A stretch of DNA of 64,000 nucleotides from Gnetum montanum (lineage: Eukaryota; Streptophyta; Gnetopsida; Gnetales; Gnetaceae): positions 291,351 through 355,350 of the forward strand of contig MNCI01036663.1 in assembly GCA_015680685.1 (NCBI GenBank), written 5' to 3'. The position numbers were made by a program, and so were the translations under genes. The notes beneath the pieces were generated by a model, which had not been told where the DNA came from, did no database searches, and saw only the letters and a program-made list of their open reading frames with translations. This document shows, piece by piece, positions 1 through 11,900 of this stretch (the first letter of the stretch is position 1; every line of letters starts with the position of its first letter).

Positions 1-1
1 G

Positions 2-2098
2 AGTCTTCCACAGTTATTAATTTTGAAAATTGAAAACAGGTTCATCAAAAGTGAACATGGAAGACAAGCTCTCCCCTTCCCCTACCTAATCAGAAAGTTA
101 TGCAAATGGATAGGGATAGCACGGTATGCCAATGATACAATTCAACACACCCCAATTGCCTCATTGTGTGAAATGATGAAAGATAGGACTCCATCCATGA
201 TGCAGACAAAGGAGGAGCAACAACCACCTCCACCACCTGCACAAACAACAAGGTTGGATTTGCAAACCATTGTAGAACACATCCGCGAGATCCAACAATC
301 ACTCTTGAGCTAGGAAACGCAATCTGGTAGGACTAGTGGATAGAAAGATCCTTCAGTCTATCACCCTACAATGAGCCACCTGGAGCAAGTGGCTCGATTA
401 GTCAGCTTACTGGAAAGAGCTGTGTTGATGTCCTCTGCCACCCGAACGCAAGTTTCAGCAAGGATGGATCCTAGTGTTCGATAGGTAATAGTAGCAATCC
501 AATAGCTATTTTCCAAAATCTCTAGGAATGTTGCTACCTTCTCGGTATTCTTGGAAGATGGTGAAGGGGAAATAGACTTGGTGATGTAGCACCAAGGACA
601 AGAGATTGCAACCAAAGTGGTTGCTAATGCAATTGCTATAGCTCTCAATGCACTGGCAGCACCTGTAGCAGATGTTCATGGACTTCAAGATGTACAGGAA
701 TGTGCTGGAACCTCATGTAGCAAGATCAATGCAACGCAACATGAGAAATTATTTGACCAATTGGTGGGAACTGGGCAACTGCTTTTAGATGTCTTTGACC
801 TTCCAAACAACATCACTGCAACCCAGTCAGAGCTGCTCTCAACAAAGGGTAAAAGTCTCATTTTGGAAGGGCAACTTGAAACTACTTAAGCTACCTATCA
901 ATGCTTAGCAATAGAAGTGGACTAATTAAGAATCCAACTTTCTGATCTAGCTCTCTTCAACTGTGAAATCACTAGGGATGAAGCCTTTCAATAGCTTCAA
1001 CTCAAACTTTAGATAGTTGTGGATGAGTGAGAGTCAACGATCTTCGACAAGTCCCTGGCAGATACTTAAGCATATAATTTAAATAAGGACTTGATGGAGG
1101 TTTTCCAAAAGAACATTAGGTTGACCATGGAGGTCCATCACCTACATAATGTTGATGTGGAAAATGAGCACATGAAAAATTTTATCCAACAGTAGGAAGA
1201 GCTAGCCAAAGTGAATGCTAACATGAAAAGGCTGGCAGCTAAGAACTGAAATTTGTCCATGGAGGAGGTTTGAGCTTTGAGACAAAAATCTTCCATCAAA
1301 ATTATCACTTGGAAGAATGAGGCCTTGAAATTTGAAAAAGTCAAGAATCATTATAGGGACCAAGTGGGATTGCAAAAGGAAGTAAATGAGAAGTAGATTC
1401 AAGTCACAAAGGCCAAGTTGAACCAAGCACTTTAGCAGCTCCAAGAAGGAGGCAAAGTATGGCAACCTATCTTTGATAGGTTGAATCCCTACAATCAAGT
1501 TGAAATCTACCTCAAGGAGCTGTAGATTGAAGAAATGATAGAGTATATGAAGCTTTCCAACCTTTGCTATGCAAACCTAGCCATCCTCACAGCTGGGAGA
1601 CTACCGTCTGAATTGGAGAAACAAGTGACCATCTCGTATTCTTTATACAAGGGTGAGTTCCAAGTGCACAAAGCGATGAAGCAGAAATTAAAAATAGTAA
1701 ATGTGGAACTTGAGGTTCTCCACACGAGTTTTGAAGGTCAACGTGTAGTTGTAGAGAACTTGGCCCATCGGATGAATGACTACCAATAGATGTAGGCATC
1801 AATCCAAGCCTTTGACATTGAATGAAAGTAGTTAGCAGCCTAGTTTTTCAACCTGAGAGAACTCTTCCTGACATTGCCATGTCCTTGGGAGGTTCCAGTT
1901 CTAGCAAACATTGGTGAAGCTGCCTAGATAGTGAACAATCCCAAAATTAAGGAGAAAATAATGAGGGCTCTCCTAGAGGATTTTTGGTTGCCTCTATAAT
2001 TCGTAGCTACTGTGGGATAGCTATCATTCATGCTGCAATCGTCACATGGGCTAGAGGTTGATGAGGGGCCATCGGAACCAATGCCCCTAGGGATGGTG
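2..2098 (+). pseudogene. Athila-like 3' ORF (env position), coiled-coil protein, broken
   Basis: One reading frame (frame 2) can be followed for about 700 codons, interrupted by about twenty in-frame stops, mostly TAG. The first 100 codons contain HGRQALPFPYLIRKLCK followed by a proline run, which resembles the C-terminal part of the putative plant transposon protein domain often found downstream of pol in Athila elements (family recall, not searched). The rest is rich in K, E, Q, L and looks like a long coiled coil, with blocks such as SKISRN, ATQHEKLFDQLV and YHPTM that recur in element C. Many stops fall where Gln is likely, for example where C has CAA. Position between pol and the 3' LTR is that of the Athila env-like ORF. 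I see no clear signal peptide or membrane anchor. Function unknown. Confidence 0.6.
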
Positions 2099-2340
2099 TG
2101 ATCTTCTCCAATAATTTTTGCATCCTTCTACATGGAAAAGACACCAAGACTAGCAAGGTGTTCAATTTTATCTCTAAACACAACCATTTTTTATAACTTT
2201 TCTTTCTATGTAACCCGGGCACTTGGTAAAATTAATGTTGTGTCATGTGTGTGTGTCATATGTGTGTCAAGTCATGTGCATTTCAAATAAAAGCCCATAC
2301 CTTCCAAATTGTAGAGTAACTCAAGGACAAGTTTTTACTC

Positions 2341-2353
2341 AATAGTGGGGGTA
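2341..2353 (+). other. Polypurine tract of D
   Basis: The purine-rich run AATAGTGGGGGTA lies directly before the TGATGA start of the LTR. The same sequence type (GGGGGTA then TGATGA) precedes the LTRs of E and F on the other strand, so this is the plus-strand primer site of the family. Confidence 0.7.
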
Positions 2354-3253
2354 TGATGAAGTGTCATTAGTTAATTCATCAACTAGGCCACATATATGTG
2401 GACGTGTATATGCAGCTACATCGACACAGCCCCGTCAACGTAGCCTTCCATGCATCAACGTGGCCCCATTTACGCAGAGCCTACTTCAGCCTATAAATAA
2501 GAGGGCCTTCCACGTCACATAGGTAGCTTTTAGTTAGTTATAGTGAAGCTCTTGCAATTTGTTCCCATAGGAGATAGAATATTTTCCATGTGCCTATAGC
2601 AGGTGTAAGAAAAGTGACTAGCTCTTTATTCGAGTGTTGATGTATCTTAGCCCATTGGCTTGAACGGTAATAAAGATGAACTCTTCAAGAATTCCTTGCA
2701 GCATTTGGACTTATCCATTTAATGCATTTAATAGTTTAATATGTTTATGCTTTGATAATTACTTAGATTTTTGTTATTGTTATTTTAATCAGTATCGCTC
2801 TCTTGTAGTTCGTAGAACACTATAAGTACAACCATCTTGAATGTAAACCCAACACTTGGTAACCCAGTGACGCTTAGCGTCTGGTAACCTAGTAGTGTTT
2901 AGGGGATGCTCAGAATGTGCCTAGAAGATGGGATCAAATACTTATGCTATGAGTAGTTAAGATTTACATTAAGATAATCATAGATTACTTAATACTCTAG
3001 CCTTACTTTTTAAGATAATTAGATGCGAAAAGATAAGTAAAAAGCTATAAAAATCATTAGTCTTAATCTCACTTAACCATTGCAATCAGAACATCACAAG
3101 TGAGGTTAGGAAGAAAATGACCCTTCTAACCCAAGGTTTGCTAGTTAGTGTCTGGTGTATGTTAAGTGCTTACAGTCTATGAAATTCGATCGAGTCATGT
3201 GTGAATGCCCGTGATTCATATGGTTGGACGTAAGGGTACATAGCCACTCATCA
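2354..3253 (+). repeat. 3' LTR of D
   Basis: About 900 bp with TGATGA at the start and ACTCATCA at the end. It has a TATA box near 2492 and a 3' half similar to the LTR of C (34497-35361) and to the fragment at 22855-23146, including the shared TGGTTGGAC..ACTCATCA end. The U3 start carries several short ATCGA/ATCAACG-type repeats. It is a 3' LTR because the polypurine tract precedes it and no primer site follows. Confidence 0.75.
2492..2500 (+). promoter_or_regulatory. LTR TATA box
   Basis: TATAAATAA in the U3 of the D LTR, about 140 bp into the LTR. The LTRs of C (34633) and F (minus strand) have a TATA box at similar depth. Confidence 0.6.
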
Positions 3254-3358
3254 GTATCCCATCAACAAGTACATGTTGACATAGCTACATTAATGAAACT
3301 GCATCAATGCAACTACATTGATGTAATCCCATCAACATAGCCAACTGATGGTTCATCA
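3254..3358 (-). repeat. Start of an opposite-strand Athila-like LTR (E)
   Basis: Read on the minus strand it begins TGATGA just after a polypurine tract and contains repeats of the ATCAATG/GTTGATG type. Only about 105 bp remain; the rest was probably displaced by insertion of D. Confidence 0.6.
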
Positions 3359-5450
3359 TACCCCCATGACTAAGTAAAAACTCATCTTTGAGTTAACAAG
3401 ATAGGACCAAGCTTTCTTTACAAAAAATTAGGAATGATGGAATTATTGACTAACGCTAACTACAAGCTAACTTTGAGTATTGCATAAAAAAATTTTATTC
3501 AAGAGAATGCATTACAAAATGATAAAATGACAAAAAAATTGAATAGACATTAAAGATTACAAAATTTTCATGGGTCTTCAAAAATTTGTTGAAGACGATT
3601 TTTCTTGTCACAGCTAAGAGTGGTAGAATTCACACCTTGAATGTTATGTTAATGCTTCTTTCTATTATGTAGAGCATTCATGAAGGATGAACTAAAATTT
3701 CTTCTCATTATCCATGGATCTAACACTCATGTGATGTTTGAGTTATTATCTTGTATGTTCTATTATTTATCCATGGCATATCCTCCATTGTCCCCCTCTT
3801 GGTTTCATTTTCATGCCTTAAGATCAACATTAGTTTAAGTAAATTTTCCTTAATAATTAACCCTTTTTGAATCCCTTAGCTTGTATTTCAACACAAGGTG
3901 ATGAGGTAAGAAAAATCATCAAGTTGTTCACATTATTTTGATCAATTACTATTAGTTTCCATGATGTTTGAAAATAGGATGTTAGAAAAAAATTTTCAAA
4001 ATTTTCAAAAGAATTTCAAAGGAAACATTCCTAGCCCCCACAACTAATGAACATAAATTTGGAAGCACACAAGTTTTCAACAATCAAAACCAAATGTTTG
4101 ATTTAGAATATTGCCAAAAAATATTAATGGATATGGAAATAGAAAAGTAGGAAAAATTAATGAAATGGATGAGAAGTAGTTCCAAAATCATGCATAGATT
4201 CAAAGAAACCATCACTGATGTTGTAGAAGATGTAAATGTTAGTTCAAATCCATAATCAACAAAATTTATACAAGTGGGTCCTCCCCAAAGAAGGCTCCTA
4301 CCATAATGCCCTTGGATAACAACTTCTATAGATGTCTATGAGTAGCCAAGAAGTTAAATGTAGACCATGCATTTACTTTAAATGACACATAACTAGCTTG
4401 CTTGGGATGTTGCACTATACTAGATGAAACCAAAAGGCTCATAATTTCATGTACTAGTGAGGTGAATAATGGGATTAGAAGGGGTTGTAGAAATTGGAAT
4501 GTGAGGTGCTTTACCATGTCTGCAATAGGTTCTTGTGTCAATTATGATTAAAATTATCATCATGCCTTTCTGTCCAAGTTTTGACCAAGTCCATACCATT
4601 AATAGTGACCTTACATTGATATTTTCCCTCCTACGTACCACCATGAGTCCACAACCACCTCAAAGAACAATCATCACTCCAAAAATAGAAGAAAAGAGAA
4701 GAAGGAAGGAAGGCTCGTAGTTAGAGAGGCACCTTCAGGCATCAATAACATATCTTTCTAGCCCCATAACCAATGCTTGTAGCCCATTATTATGTCTAAG
4801 ATATGTGCTTTGAATTCCCATTATTATTGTTGTTGTTGTGCTTTTTTTGAATTTTTGGATGGAAACCACACCATGCAAAGACTTAGCTTCTTGTTATTAG
4901 TTGATAAAGATGTGATGATATGTTTCAAGAGAAGTCATAAACCACATAAAGGAAGTCAAGAAGATAACCCAACAAGTCCCCTTGAAGTCACATCCTTTGT
5001 CCATTCCCACTTGCTTATTTTCTCTTTCTTCAAGGTACAATGATAATTGATTGATTTTTAGTTTCCTAAGAAAAGGACCAACTTGCTTTCATGACAAGGC
5101 CTTTTATTTAGAGAACTAGAGGGATGGATGAGGTGATCTCATTGCTTTAAGCAATTACTTACCCAATCATATTTATAGCATAGAACAAAAACCACCCAAC
5201 ATATAGCATTGACTATTACATCATGACTTGGCAATTTTATTAACAAAAACATAAAACACATTCATAAAACATAAAGAAAATGACACAAGAAAAGAGAAAT
5301 TATAAATAAAATGAAAATATCAAGAAATGAAAAACATATGAAGAATTAGAAAAGAGTGAAAAAACTAGAAAAATGATATAAAATTGTAAAACAAAAAAGT
5401 GAAAAGAACCTATTAGTTCTTGATTTAGGATGGGGCATCTCCCCAACAAT
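3359..5450 (-). mobile_element. Athila-like element E, polypurine tract and 3' internal region
   Basis: The polypurine tract is at 3359-3370 (minus GTCATGGGGGTA). The following 2 kb match, block by block, the 3' internal region of F on the same strand: CTCCCCAAAG near 4276 against 27424, the GCTTGTAGCCCA block near 4775 against 27893, and a run of short AAAACAAAAA-type repeats near 5380 against 28500. No reading frame longer than about 80 codons is shared between the two copies, so the region is probably the untranslated 3' part. The right boundary near 5450-5700 is uncertain. Confidence 0.55.
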
Positions 5451-5699
5451 GAAGTGTAAAGGTGGAACAAGAGCTAATAACTGGATTGGTTGATTCTATG
5501 CATCTTTTTAAATGGTATTGCACTCTTATTTACAAGCCACTAGATCTCTTCTAGTTTAGTGGCTACTATGTAACTTAGTTTTTGCTCACACACTTACTTT
5601 TGAACTTTATGGTAAGTCAGTATAGGGGTTGTACTAATATTTTAAACCTTTAGCATACAACTACATCCAATATTATTAGTAGTGACACATGGATTCTTC
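5451..5699. other. Unassigned stretch between E and A
   Basis: No reading frame, repeat or match within the window that I can see. It should hold the junction between the older element E and the truncated left end of A. Confidence 0.3.
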
Positions 5700-6255
5700 T
5701 ATCTCTATGCTCTATAGTGTAGCACATTGGCATAGCGTGGCATCTTGTTATGCATCTTTCTACATGTATAGAAAGCCTTTGAAACGTGTAGGCTATTCAT
5801 TGCATTTGTGCTATGCTATGCTACACTACGTAGCGTAGTAACTGACCTTAGTCGCAAAAAATGTCACCAATCTGTAAAATTTTCCTTTTGCACTATGGAA
5901 CTTGCGAACTTGCTAATCTCGGCCTTTGAGTTGCATCTTGTCAACTTCTGTAGAATTGGTACACCTCATTGTGCCATGTAGCTAATCATAGCGTAGCAGC
6001 AAACATGACTTGATGTTGGCCAAGTTCATCGCTTTTTGATGGAAGGAGACATTGCCAACAAACTTGAAGTTAGGCGAGGGGACTAGTCATCTAGCCTTTG
6101 CTATGCTATACTACATTACGTAGCATAGTGTAGCAAGGCTCCTTGACTTAAAAAACTTGTTGAAGAGCATCCATCTCCTGAAGAACTATCGTAACGCTGC
6201 ACGAATTGCAAAGGCCTGGTGAAGCAAGAATGTCTTTGAATTTTGGCATGTTTCA
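5700..6255 (-). repeat. 3' LTR of A, truncated
   Basis: Matches the right LTR of A from about 22016 to 22649 (shared TAGTGTAGCACATTGGCATAG, and GCACGAATTGCAAAGGC against a close variant). The boundary by the polypurine tract is clear (CA at 6254-6255). The U5 end left of about 5700 is missing, by deletion or later rearrangement. It carries several GCTATGCTACGTAGC-type palindromic motifs. Confidence 0.75.
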
Positions 6256-6258
6256 TTG

Positions 6259-6268
6259 GCCCCTCTTT
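6259..6268 (-). other. Polypurine tract of A
   Basis: Minus-strand AAAGAGGGGC directly before the 3' LTR. The identical ten bases precede the 3' LTR of B at 48336-48345. Confidence 0.7.
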
Positions 6269-7269
6269 GTCAACATCTAGAGGATGGGCTCGAGAGACAT
6301 TGAAAAAGAAAAAAAACATACCATCGAAGATATGGCATTGACATTGTCACTTGGTGACCATCAGGACGTCGCTTGGCTATGCTTGAAAGTGAAAGGGTGA
6401 AGTAGCAAGGAAGGAGATTTAAGAGAAGGATAAAGATGGTGTTTAGCAAAGTCCCTAGTTAGAGTGTTCATGAGAGACTTGTTCGTGTTTTCATCTACCT
6501 TTACTGGCATTTGACCCTCTGTAGGATAGGTGTTCCTTTCCCAGGATGAGCTGTGTTACATCCGAGGGGTTTTAACCTACTTGCAGATGTTTCCCATGTG
6601 GCGAGCTATGTTATGCATGTTATGGAACTTGCACCCTGAAGTGGCTAGGCTAATCGAGGTAGTTACTTAGCGATGCCATAGCGTTTGCTGCTGTAGCGAG
6701 TTGTACTCTCGATCGCACCTTGTAAGCACAATGGAGAGCAAGATGTGAAGTGTAGGTGGGAGTCTTGCTTGCTGCAAACATTGTTAAAGCTCTTGAACAC
6801 TTGCGCTGGTGCATGGTGTCCAAAGCAGGAAGGCTAGTAGTGGCCTTGGCAGTATCGGCATGGAGGAGTTGGCCTCAAAGGCACCAGGAGTTGTTGTGAG
6901 TGCGAATGCTCTGGAATCCCTACCAAAGGCATGCATTCTCAGTTCAGCTATGGGATCAGCCATCACATAGATAAACATGGAGCAAGCCAAGGCATTGGTA
7001 GGGAGTCGAAGGATAACAATATTGTGGCTAGGCCACAATACTGCTGGAACTCCAGCTGCAGGAACTAGCCAAAGAACTACCATTAGGGCAATGGGCCATG
7101 GCGATGATAGGTCTAAAGGGCCAATGTGATGTCATACGACATCTCTGGAGGGTCAGCATAATGCCAAGGGTGGAAGCATCACGTGTGTTCGAACTACGTT
7201 CTGGAGCTACAATGTCCCACCCACACATCAACACTGTGCATGCTCGTTAGATGTGTACTTAGCATATAT
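6269..7269 (-). other. 3' untranslated region of A, non-repetitive part
   Basis: About 1 kb between the tandem repeats and the polypurine tract. It aligns with 48347-49690 of copy B. The short minus frame around 6784-6900 with LPRPLLAFLLWT recurs in B (49167-49244), but its surroundings do not keep the frame, so I treat it as shared noncoding sequence. Confidence 0.5.
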
Positions 7270-7640
7270 GCATGCTAGGGATGTAGTGCGAACCCAGTTT
7301 AAGGTCTTAGTAAACATTGTAATGGTTTAGAGTCCTAGTGGACTGTTGTGCTAGTTTAAGGTCTAGCAGACCATACATTCCAGTTTAACATCATAGTGGA
7401 TGTGCCATGCAAGTTTATAGTCATAGTGGACTAGCTGAGCTAGTTTTACATCATAGTGGACGGTTTTCGCCAGTTTAACATCATAGCAGATGTTTCTTGT
7501 TACTGTTGCCATTTTATCATCATAGCGAATGGTGCTCGATGCCACTAGTTTAACTTCATTGCGGATGTTAGTTGATGTTGTTGCCATTTTAATGTCATAG
7601 TGGACGTTGCTCGTGGCTGCTAGTTTAACATCATTGCGGA
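7270..7640. repeat. Hairpin minisatellite array A1 (3' of integrase)
   Basis: About ten irregular units of 30-45 bp, each with a core like GCTAGTTTAA followed by a 4-bp inverted repeat around a 6-base loop, for example AGTC-CTAGTG-GACT, AGTC-ATAGTG-GACT and CATC-ATAGCG-GATG. Copy B has a shorter array at the same place. Tat elements are known to carry variable tandem repeats in the 3' region. Confidence 0.7.
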
Positions 7641-7664
7641 TGCTACTTATTTTCTTCATGCTTC

Positions 7665-8760
7665 AAATGTAATATAGCTTGAGGTATGAGTGATTCACCA
7701 GATTGGCGAACTCATTGCCATCCATGTCCGCCAGCTTGAAGGCTCCATTCTCGAAGGCTTTAGTGACCATATAAGGGCCTTCCTAGTTGGCTAAGAATTT
7801 ACTCACATGCTCATGGATAGCCTTGAAGATGAGGTCTCCCTTCTACACTCGCCATCGATGCAGGTCTACATGGTGATTTTGTTGTTGCTTGCTCTGGTAG
7901 TGTTCTATGCAACTCAGCATCTACGCATGCTCCTCCTCTACTAAGTCGAGGTTGATGATCCATGGCTCATTGCTTTGGGCTTTGCTCATGACCTCCATGA
8001 GGATCATCTAGAGTGATGGTACCTGCAACAAAAGAGGTAACACAACTTTAGATCTGTGAACAAGGTTGTAAGGAGTCTTACTTGTCGTGGTTCTTCATCT
8101 TGCTTTGTAGGCCCAGAGAACGTAGAGGATTTGCTCATGTCATTGCCTCTTGATGTTACTAAGCATCCACTTCAACAAGTTGATGATGGACTTATTTTTA
8201 GCCTCCGCTTACCCATTTTCCTATGGATAGTATGGCGAGGAGAATGATTTCTTGATGCCTAGGTTGCTTTAGAAGGTTCGGGTTTCCATACTACTGAAAT
8301 ATGATCCATTGTCGATCACAATAGTCATTGGAAGCCCAAACCTAGTCATGATGTTATCTAGGATGAAATAACAGATTTGCTAAGATGTCATTTTCCTCAA
8401 GGGAATAGCTTCCAACAACTTAGTAAAATACTCAGTGGTGGTGATAATGAAGCTATGCCCTATGGAGGAGTTAGGTGTGATGGGTCCTATGAGGTCTAGT
8501 CCCCATCATTGGAAAGGCTACGTGATTTGCAGTGGGTGTAGGTCCGTAGGTAAGACATGTATGAGATTTGTGTATCTCTGGCATGTGTCACATGTCTTGA
8601 CTTTTGAGAGGCAGTGATGCTCCATGTAGGGCCAATAGTAGCCTAGGCATCTAATTTTTGCAGCCATATCCCTAGGTGCTATGTGTCCACCACACAGCCC
8701 CTCATGCACTTCATTAACTACCTTCTGTGCTTGCTTCCCATCCACGCATGCTAGCAATAT
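7665..8760 (-). pseudogene. Integrase of A (zinc finger, core, C-terminal domain)
   Basis: Would insert the element cDNA into the genome as the C-terminal part of pol. Reading down the minus strand: zinc-binding motif HEGLCGGH ... CDTC near 8700-8580; core with WGLDLIGP near 8500 (first Asp), IVIDNG near 8315 (second Asp) and ENGQAEA near 8205 (Glu), giving the DDE triad; then a C-terminal part with EGPYMV and VNHSY near 7800-7670, the GPY/F type. Stops (TAG, TAA) interrupt several places. Same order and spacing as in B. Confidence 0.8.
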
Positions 8761-8829
8761 CCCATCATAAGAACGTCAACATAGGATTTCATTCCCCATG
8801 AGCGTATATTACAAGGCATGCTTTTGGAT

Positions 8830-9410
8830 TACATCTCTCTAGGCAGATGTCAATCCACTTGGGGGTTCACCATGTTTCAAGTAGGCTTTAATGTTGTTGT
8901 ACCACTCCTGGGTTTCTGTAGCACTGATAGAGGCCATGTGTCTCACTCGAGTGATAGGCCCAGTACATTTGTCAATCGAGGTTGAAAGACTTGCAAATGA
9001 GTGTGGTGGAATTTTTAATTTAAGGGTTGCTAAGGCATCTGCCATGGTGTTTTCATTGCGTGGCACGTGTTGCACATCTTTGGTTGCAAATTACTTAAGC
9101 AGGATTTTTTCTAGGTCGCAGTAGGGTTGCAGGTGCATAGCTTTGTAGGCATAGACCTCGGTGATTTGATTCACAACTAGTTATGGATCACCACGGATTG
9201 CCAAGTGTTGTATGCGTAATGTTTGGGCAGCTGAGAGGCCTCTAAGTAGCCCCTCATATTCCGCCATGTTGTTGGTGTAGGGGAACAAAAAATGATAAGA
9301 AAAAGGATGCATTTCCCTAGAGGGAAACATAATGATGGCACTCGCTCTACCTCCTTGTGCAGTTGAAGTGCCGTCAAAGTGTAAAGTAGCTTCTAGGTAC
9401 AAAGGGATGA
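8830..9410 (-). pseudogene. Second, archaeal-type RNase H of A
   Basis: Downstream of the normal RT-linked RNase H there is a second domain with LHFDGTSTAQGG near 9385 (catalytic Asp) and NNMAEYEGLLRGL near 9260 (catalytic Glu), ending in VPRNENTMADALA near 9065. This extra RNase H is diagnostic of the Tat lineage. A frame change and a stop occur near 9180. It lies between the first RNase H and the integrase, as in the family. Confidence 0.75.
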
Positions 9411-9479
9411 CATTGATAGTGCCAACATGTTCATTTGGGAATTCAGGATCTATGGTTGCATGATCGTCGACGGGTGAGG

Positions 9480-11134
9480 CCGTAAGTTACGTTGCTATGG
9501 CTTGACCCTTAGTCGATGATTGGCTTACATAGTGTAGGTCGAACTTTGCGATTATTGCTTTCCATTGGGCTATCCTACTGCTTTCATACAGGTTGTTAGT
9601 GATAGCCCGGAGTATGCTGCTTTTGCAAATGATGTTGAATGTACTGCGAAATAGATAGTGCCTCCACTTTTTTAGTGAAAACACTAAGGCAAGGCAATTC
9701 CTCTCTACTTCATTGTATTTTTCCTCATGCACTATTAGTGCATGACTCAGGTAGTACACTGGTATCTTAGATTCGTCATCTCGTTTCTGACATAGCAGTG
9801 CTGCGATTGACATGTCGGAGGTGGCAAGGTAGATGAAGAAAGGCTTATCTCTTTGTGGTAGATGCACAGTTGGGAGGTGTGAGAGCTCTTCCTTCAAGTC
9901 ATTGAAGGCTTGTTGACACTGGGTTGTCCACTCGAAGTCAACCCCTTTCTTTCGAAGATGTTGCATGGGGTGTAACATGTTAGTCAACTTTGCTATAAAT
10001 GTTCAAATGAACTGTACCCTACCTTAAAAGCCATGTAACTCCTTAAGGCTTGTAGGAGGTGCCAGGTTGATGATGGCCTTGACTTTGTCAAGGTCCACCC
10101 ATATTCCAGCCTGTGATACAATGAATCCTAGCATGTGTCCAATTTTCACACCAAAGACACACTTCTAAGGATTAAGGCATAAGTCATGCATTTGGAAATA
10201 CTTGAGGACTACTCCTAGATCGTGTGGATGATCAACAACCTCCTTGGACTTGACCGCTATATCGTCCATGTAATCATTTAGTGTTTCTAGGATGTAATCG
10301 CTGAAGATGTAGTCATGGCTCGCTGGTAGGTTGCTCCAGTGTTCTTGAGCCCAAAAGGCATCATGGTGTAGCAAAATGTATCCCATGGGGTCATGAAGGT
10401 TGTCGTTAGCTGATGCTCTAGGTTGATGTGAATTTGGTTGTAGCCGAAAAAGCAATCCATGAAGGATAGCAGAGCATGACCAGCCATGGTGTCAATAAGT
10501 TGATCAATGCTTTGGAGTGGGAAGTCATCTTTGATTGTCGTCTTGTTCAGATCCCATAAGTCTATGCAGATTCGTATTCCTCCCATTTTCTTGGAAACTA
10601 CGATGATGTTGGACATCCATTCCAAATAATAAACTATGCAGATGAAACTAGCTTGGTATAGCTTGGTGATTTCATCCCTTCCGGATAGCATGATTTCTGG
10701 CTTGACTTTTTGAGCCTTCTGTTTGACTACCTTCATGTGTGGGTTTAGGATGATGTTGTGTTGTATCAGCCATAGGTATAAACCTAGCATGTCATTGTAC
10801 AACCATGTGAAGAAATTGATGTTATCTTGTAGAATTTTGGCTACATTTTCATGCATCTATGTGTCTAGGAGGGCGCTAAGCTTTAGCGTCTTCACTTCCC
10901 CCTTGGATGTGGTCACAGGCGTCTTGACGAAAGGGTCTTCGGTTACATCCCTAGCCTCCAAATCTAAGGTTCGGACTAGATGCTTAAGCTAGTCTAGGGA
11001 TTCTTCTAAAGAAGCTATGGTGCTAGCCGTGGTCGACCACCAGTTGATTAGGTCTAGGTTCAACTATCTTGCGAGCCTGCCATGTGGACCTGCTAGGGCT
11101 AAAGGTGTGGAGAGATCACGATGAACTTCCATTT
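9480..11134 (-). pseudogene. Reverse transcriptase and first RNase H of A
   Basis: Starts with MEVHRDL near 11134, just after a possible 3' splice site. Seen in order: RT fingers with GGIRICIDLWDLNK near 10570; palm with FMTPWDTFCYTMMPFGLKN near 10380; catalytic YMDD at 10261-10272; connection with NMLHPMQHL near 9975; RNase H with FIYLATSDMS near 9840 and ERNCLALVFSLKKWRHYL near 9700. A frameshift near 10310 separates the palm from YMDD, and TAG codons occur in the connection. Residues of both catalytic sites are present, so the decay is by frameshift and stops rather than loss of domains. Confidence 0.85.
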
Positions 11135-11254
11135 TCTGCTTTATTTGTCAACATGAGATGAAAGCCTGGTTAAGAGGCACCTATTGGCAAAATTCATGTA
11201 CAATGAAAATTTGCAAAGCAATGATGAGATGTATGAGGTAGAGATTAAAAATTT

Positions 11255-11600
11255 TTCCAGTTTAAAGTCATGGCAGACCATTATGGCATGGAGATGTAGA
11301 GCTGCTAAAATAGGAAATTTAAAACTGTCAACATGAGAACGTGAAACTGCTAAGGAGAAAACATCAAACTGCCAATGCAAAAATGTGAGATTGCTAGTTT
11401 AGTGTCATTACAAACTGCAAATGTATAATAGATTGAAAAATGCTATTTTAATGTCTTTTCGTACCACGAGAATTGCAACTACATTGGGGTTTGCTAGTTT
11501 AAGGTCTTTTCGGATTGGTAAACACATAATTATGCTACGATTGCTAGTTTAAGGTCTTTCTGGACCATGATAATCGAAAATATATTTTTTCATTTTTTGG
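11255..11600. repeat. Hairpin minisatellite array A2
   Basis: Irregular units with GCTAGTTTAAGGTC followed by a short loop and GACC-like bases, for example GGTC-TTTCTG-GACC near 11555. It lies between RT and the TATA box of the antisense gene. The same array occurs in B at 53290-53670. Confidence 0.7.
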
Positions 11601-11743
11601 GAAAGCAAGTCATTATCTTGAAGCGTGTCAAGGTTTTAATGCTAACAGTGCTATGATGTCATGGCAAGCATGCTACGCTATACGGCACACTCAGCATTAA
11701 ACAAAGAGAGAGGGTGGCAAGTTTCCCCTTTTACCATTATGGT

Positions 11744-11752
11744 CATAAATAG
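11744..11752 (+). promoter_or_regulatory. Decayed TATA box of the antisense gene (A)
   Basis: CATAAATAG at the place where copy B has TATAAATAG. About 150 bp upstream of the shared ATG, opposite in direction to the retrotransposon. Confidence 0.5.
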
Positions 11753-11900
11753 CGATTAAACTCTGGTAAGCTTGCCATTCTCACCGTAAGAGCACAGAGC
11801 CCATATTCGGAGCATAAGGCGATTTTAGAGTGATTGTGCTAATAGCAAGCAAGGCGATTTTCTATGCAGTGACGAGGAAAAGAAATCTAGGAGTAGGACA

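Larger units (their letters stand above)
1..3253 (+). mobile_element. Athila-like LTR retrotransposon D, 3' part
   Basis: Right-hand end of a Ty3/gypsy element of the Athila type. It holds the end of its last ORF, a polypurine tract and a 3' LTR; gag and pol lie outside the window. The order ORF, polypurine tract, LTR and the sequence match to the ORF of element C at 40016-40188 and 45055-46543 support one family. The LTR has TGATGA/TCATCA ends. No primer-binding site follows the LTR, as expected for a 3' copy. D abuts a fragment of an opposite-strand LTR (E), so it probably inserted into that LTR. Confidence 0.75.

Noticed and set aside
6784-7234. Minus-strand frames of 68-99 codons downstream of integrase in A
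   Set aside because: The frame is not kept in B apart from a short block, and the region is the untranslated 3' part of the element.
7270-7640. Regularly spaced repeats that might suggest a CRISPR array
   Set aside because: Units are irregular in length and sequence, spacers are repeats themselves, and the context is a plant retrotransposon.
11141-11380. 79-codon minus frame upstream of RT
   Set aside because: Falls in minisatellite array A2; not kept in B.
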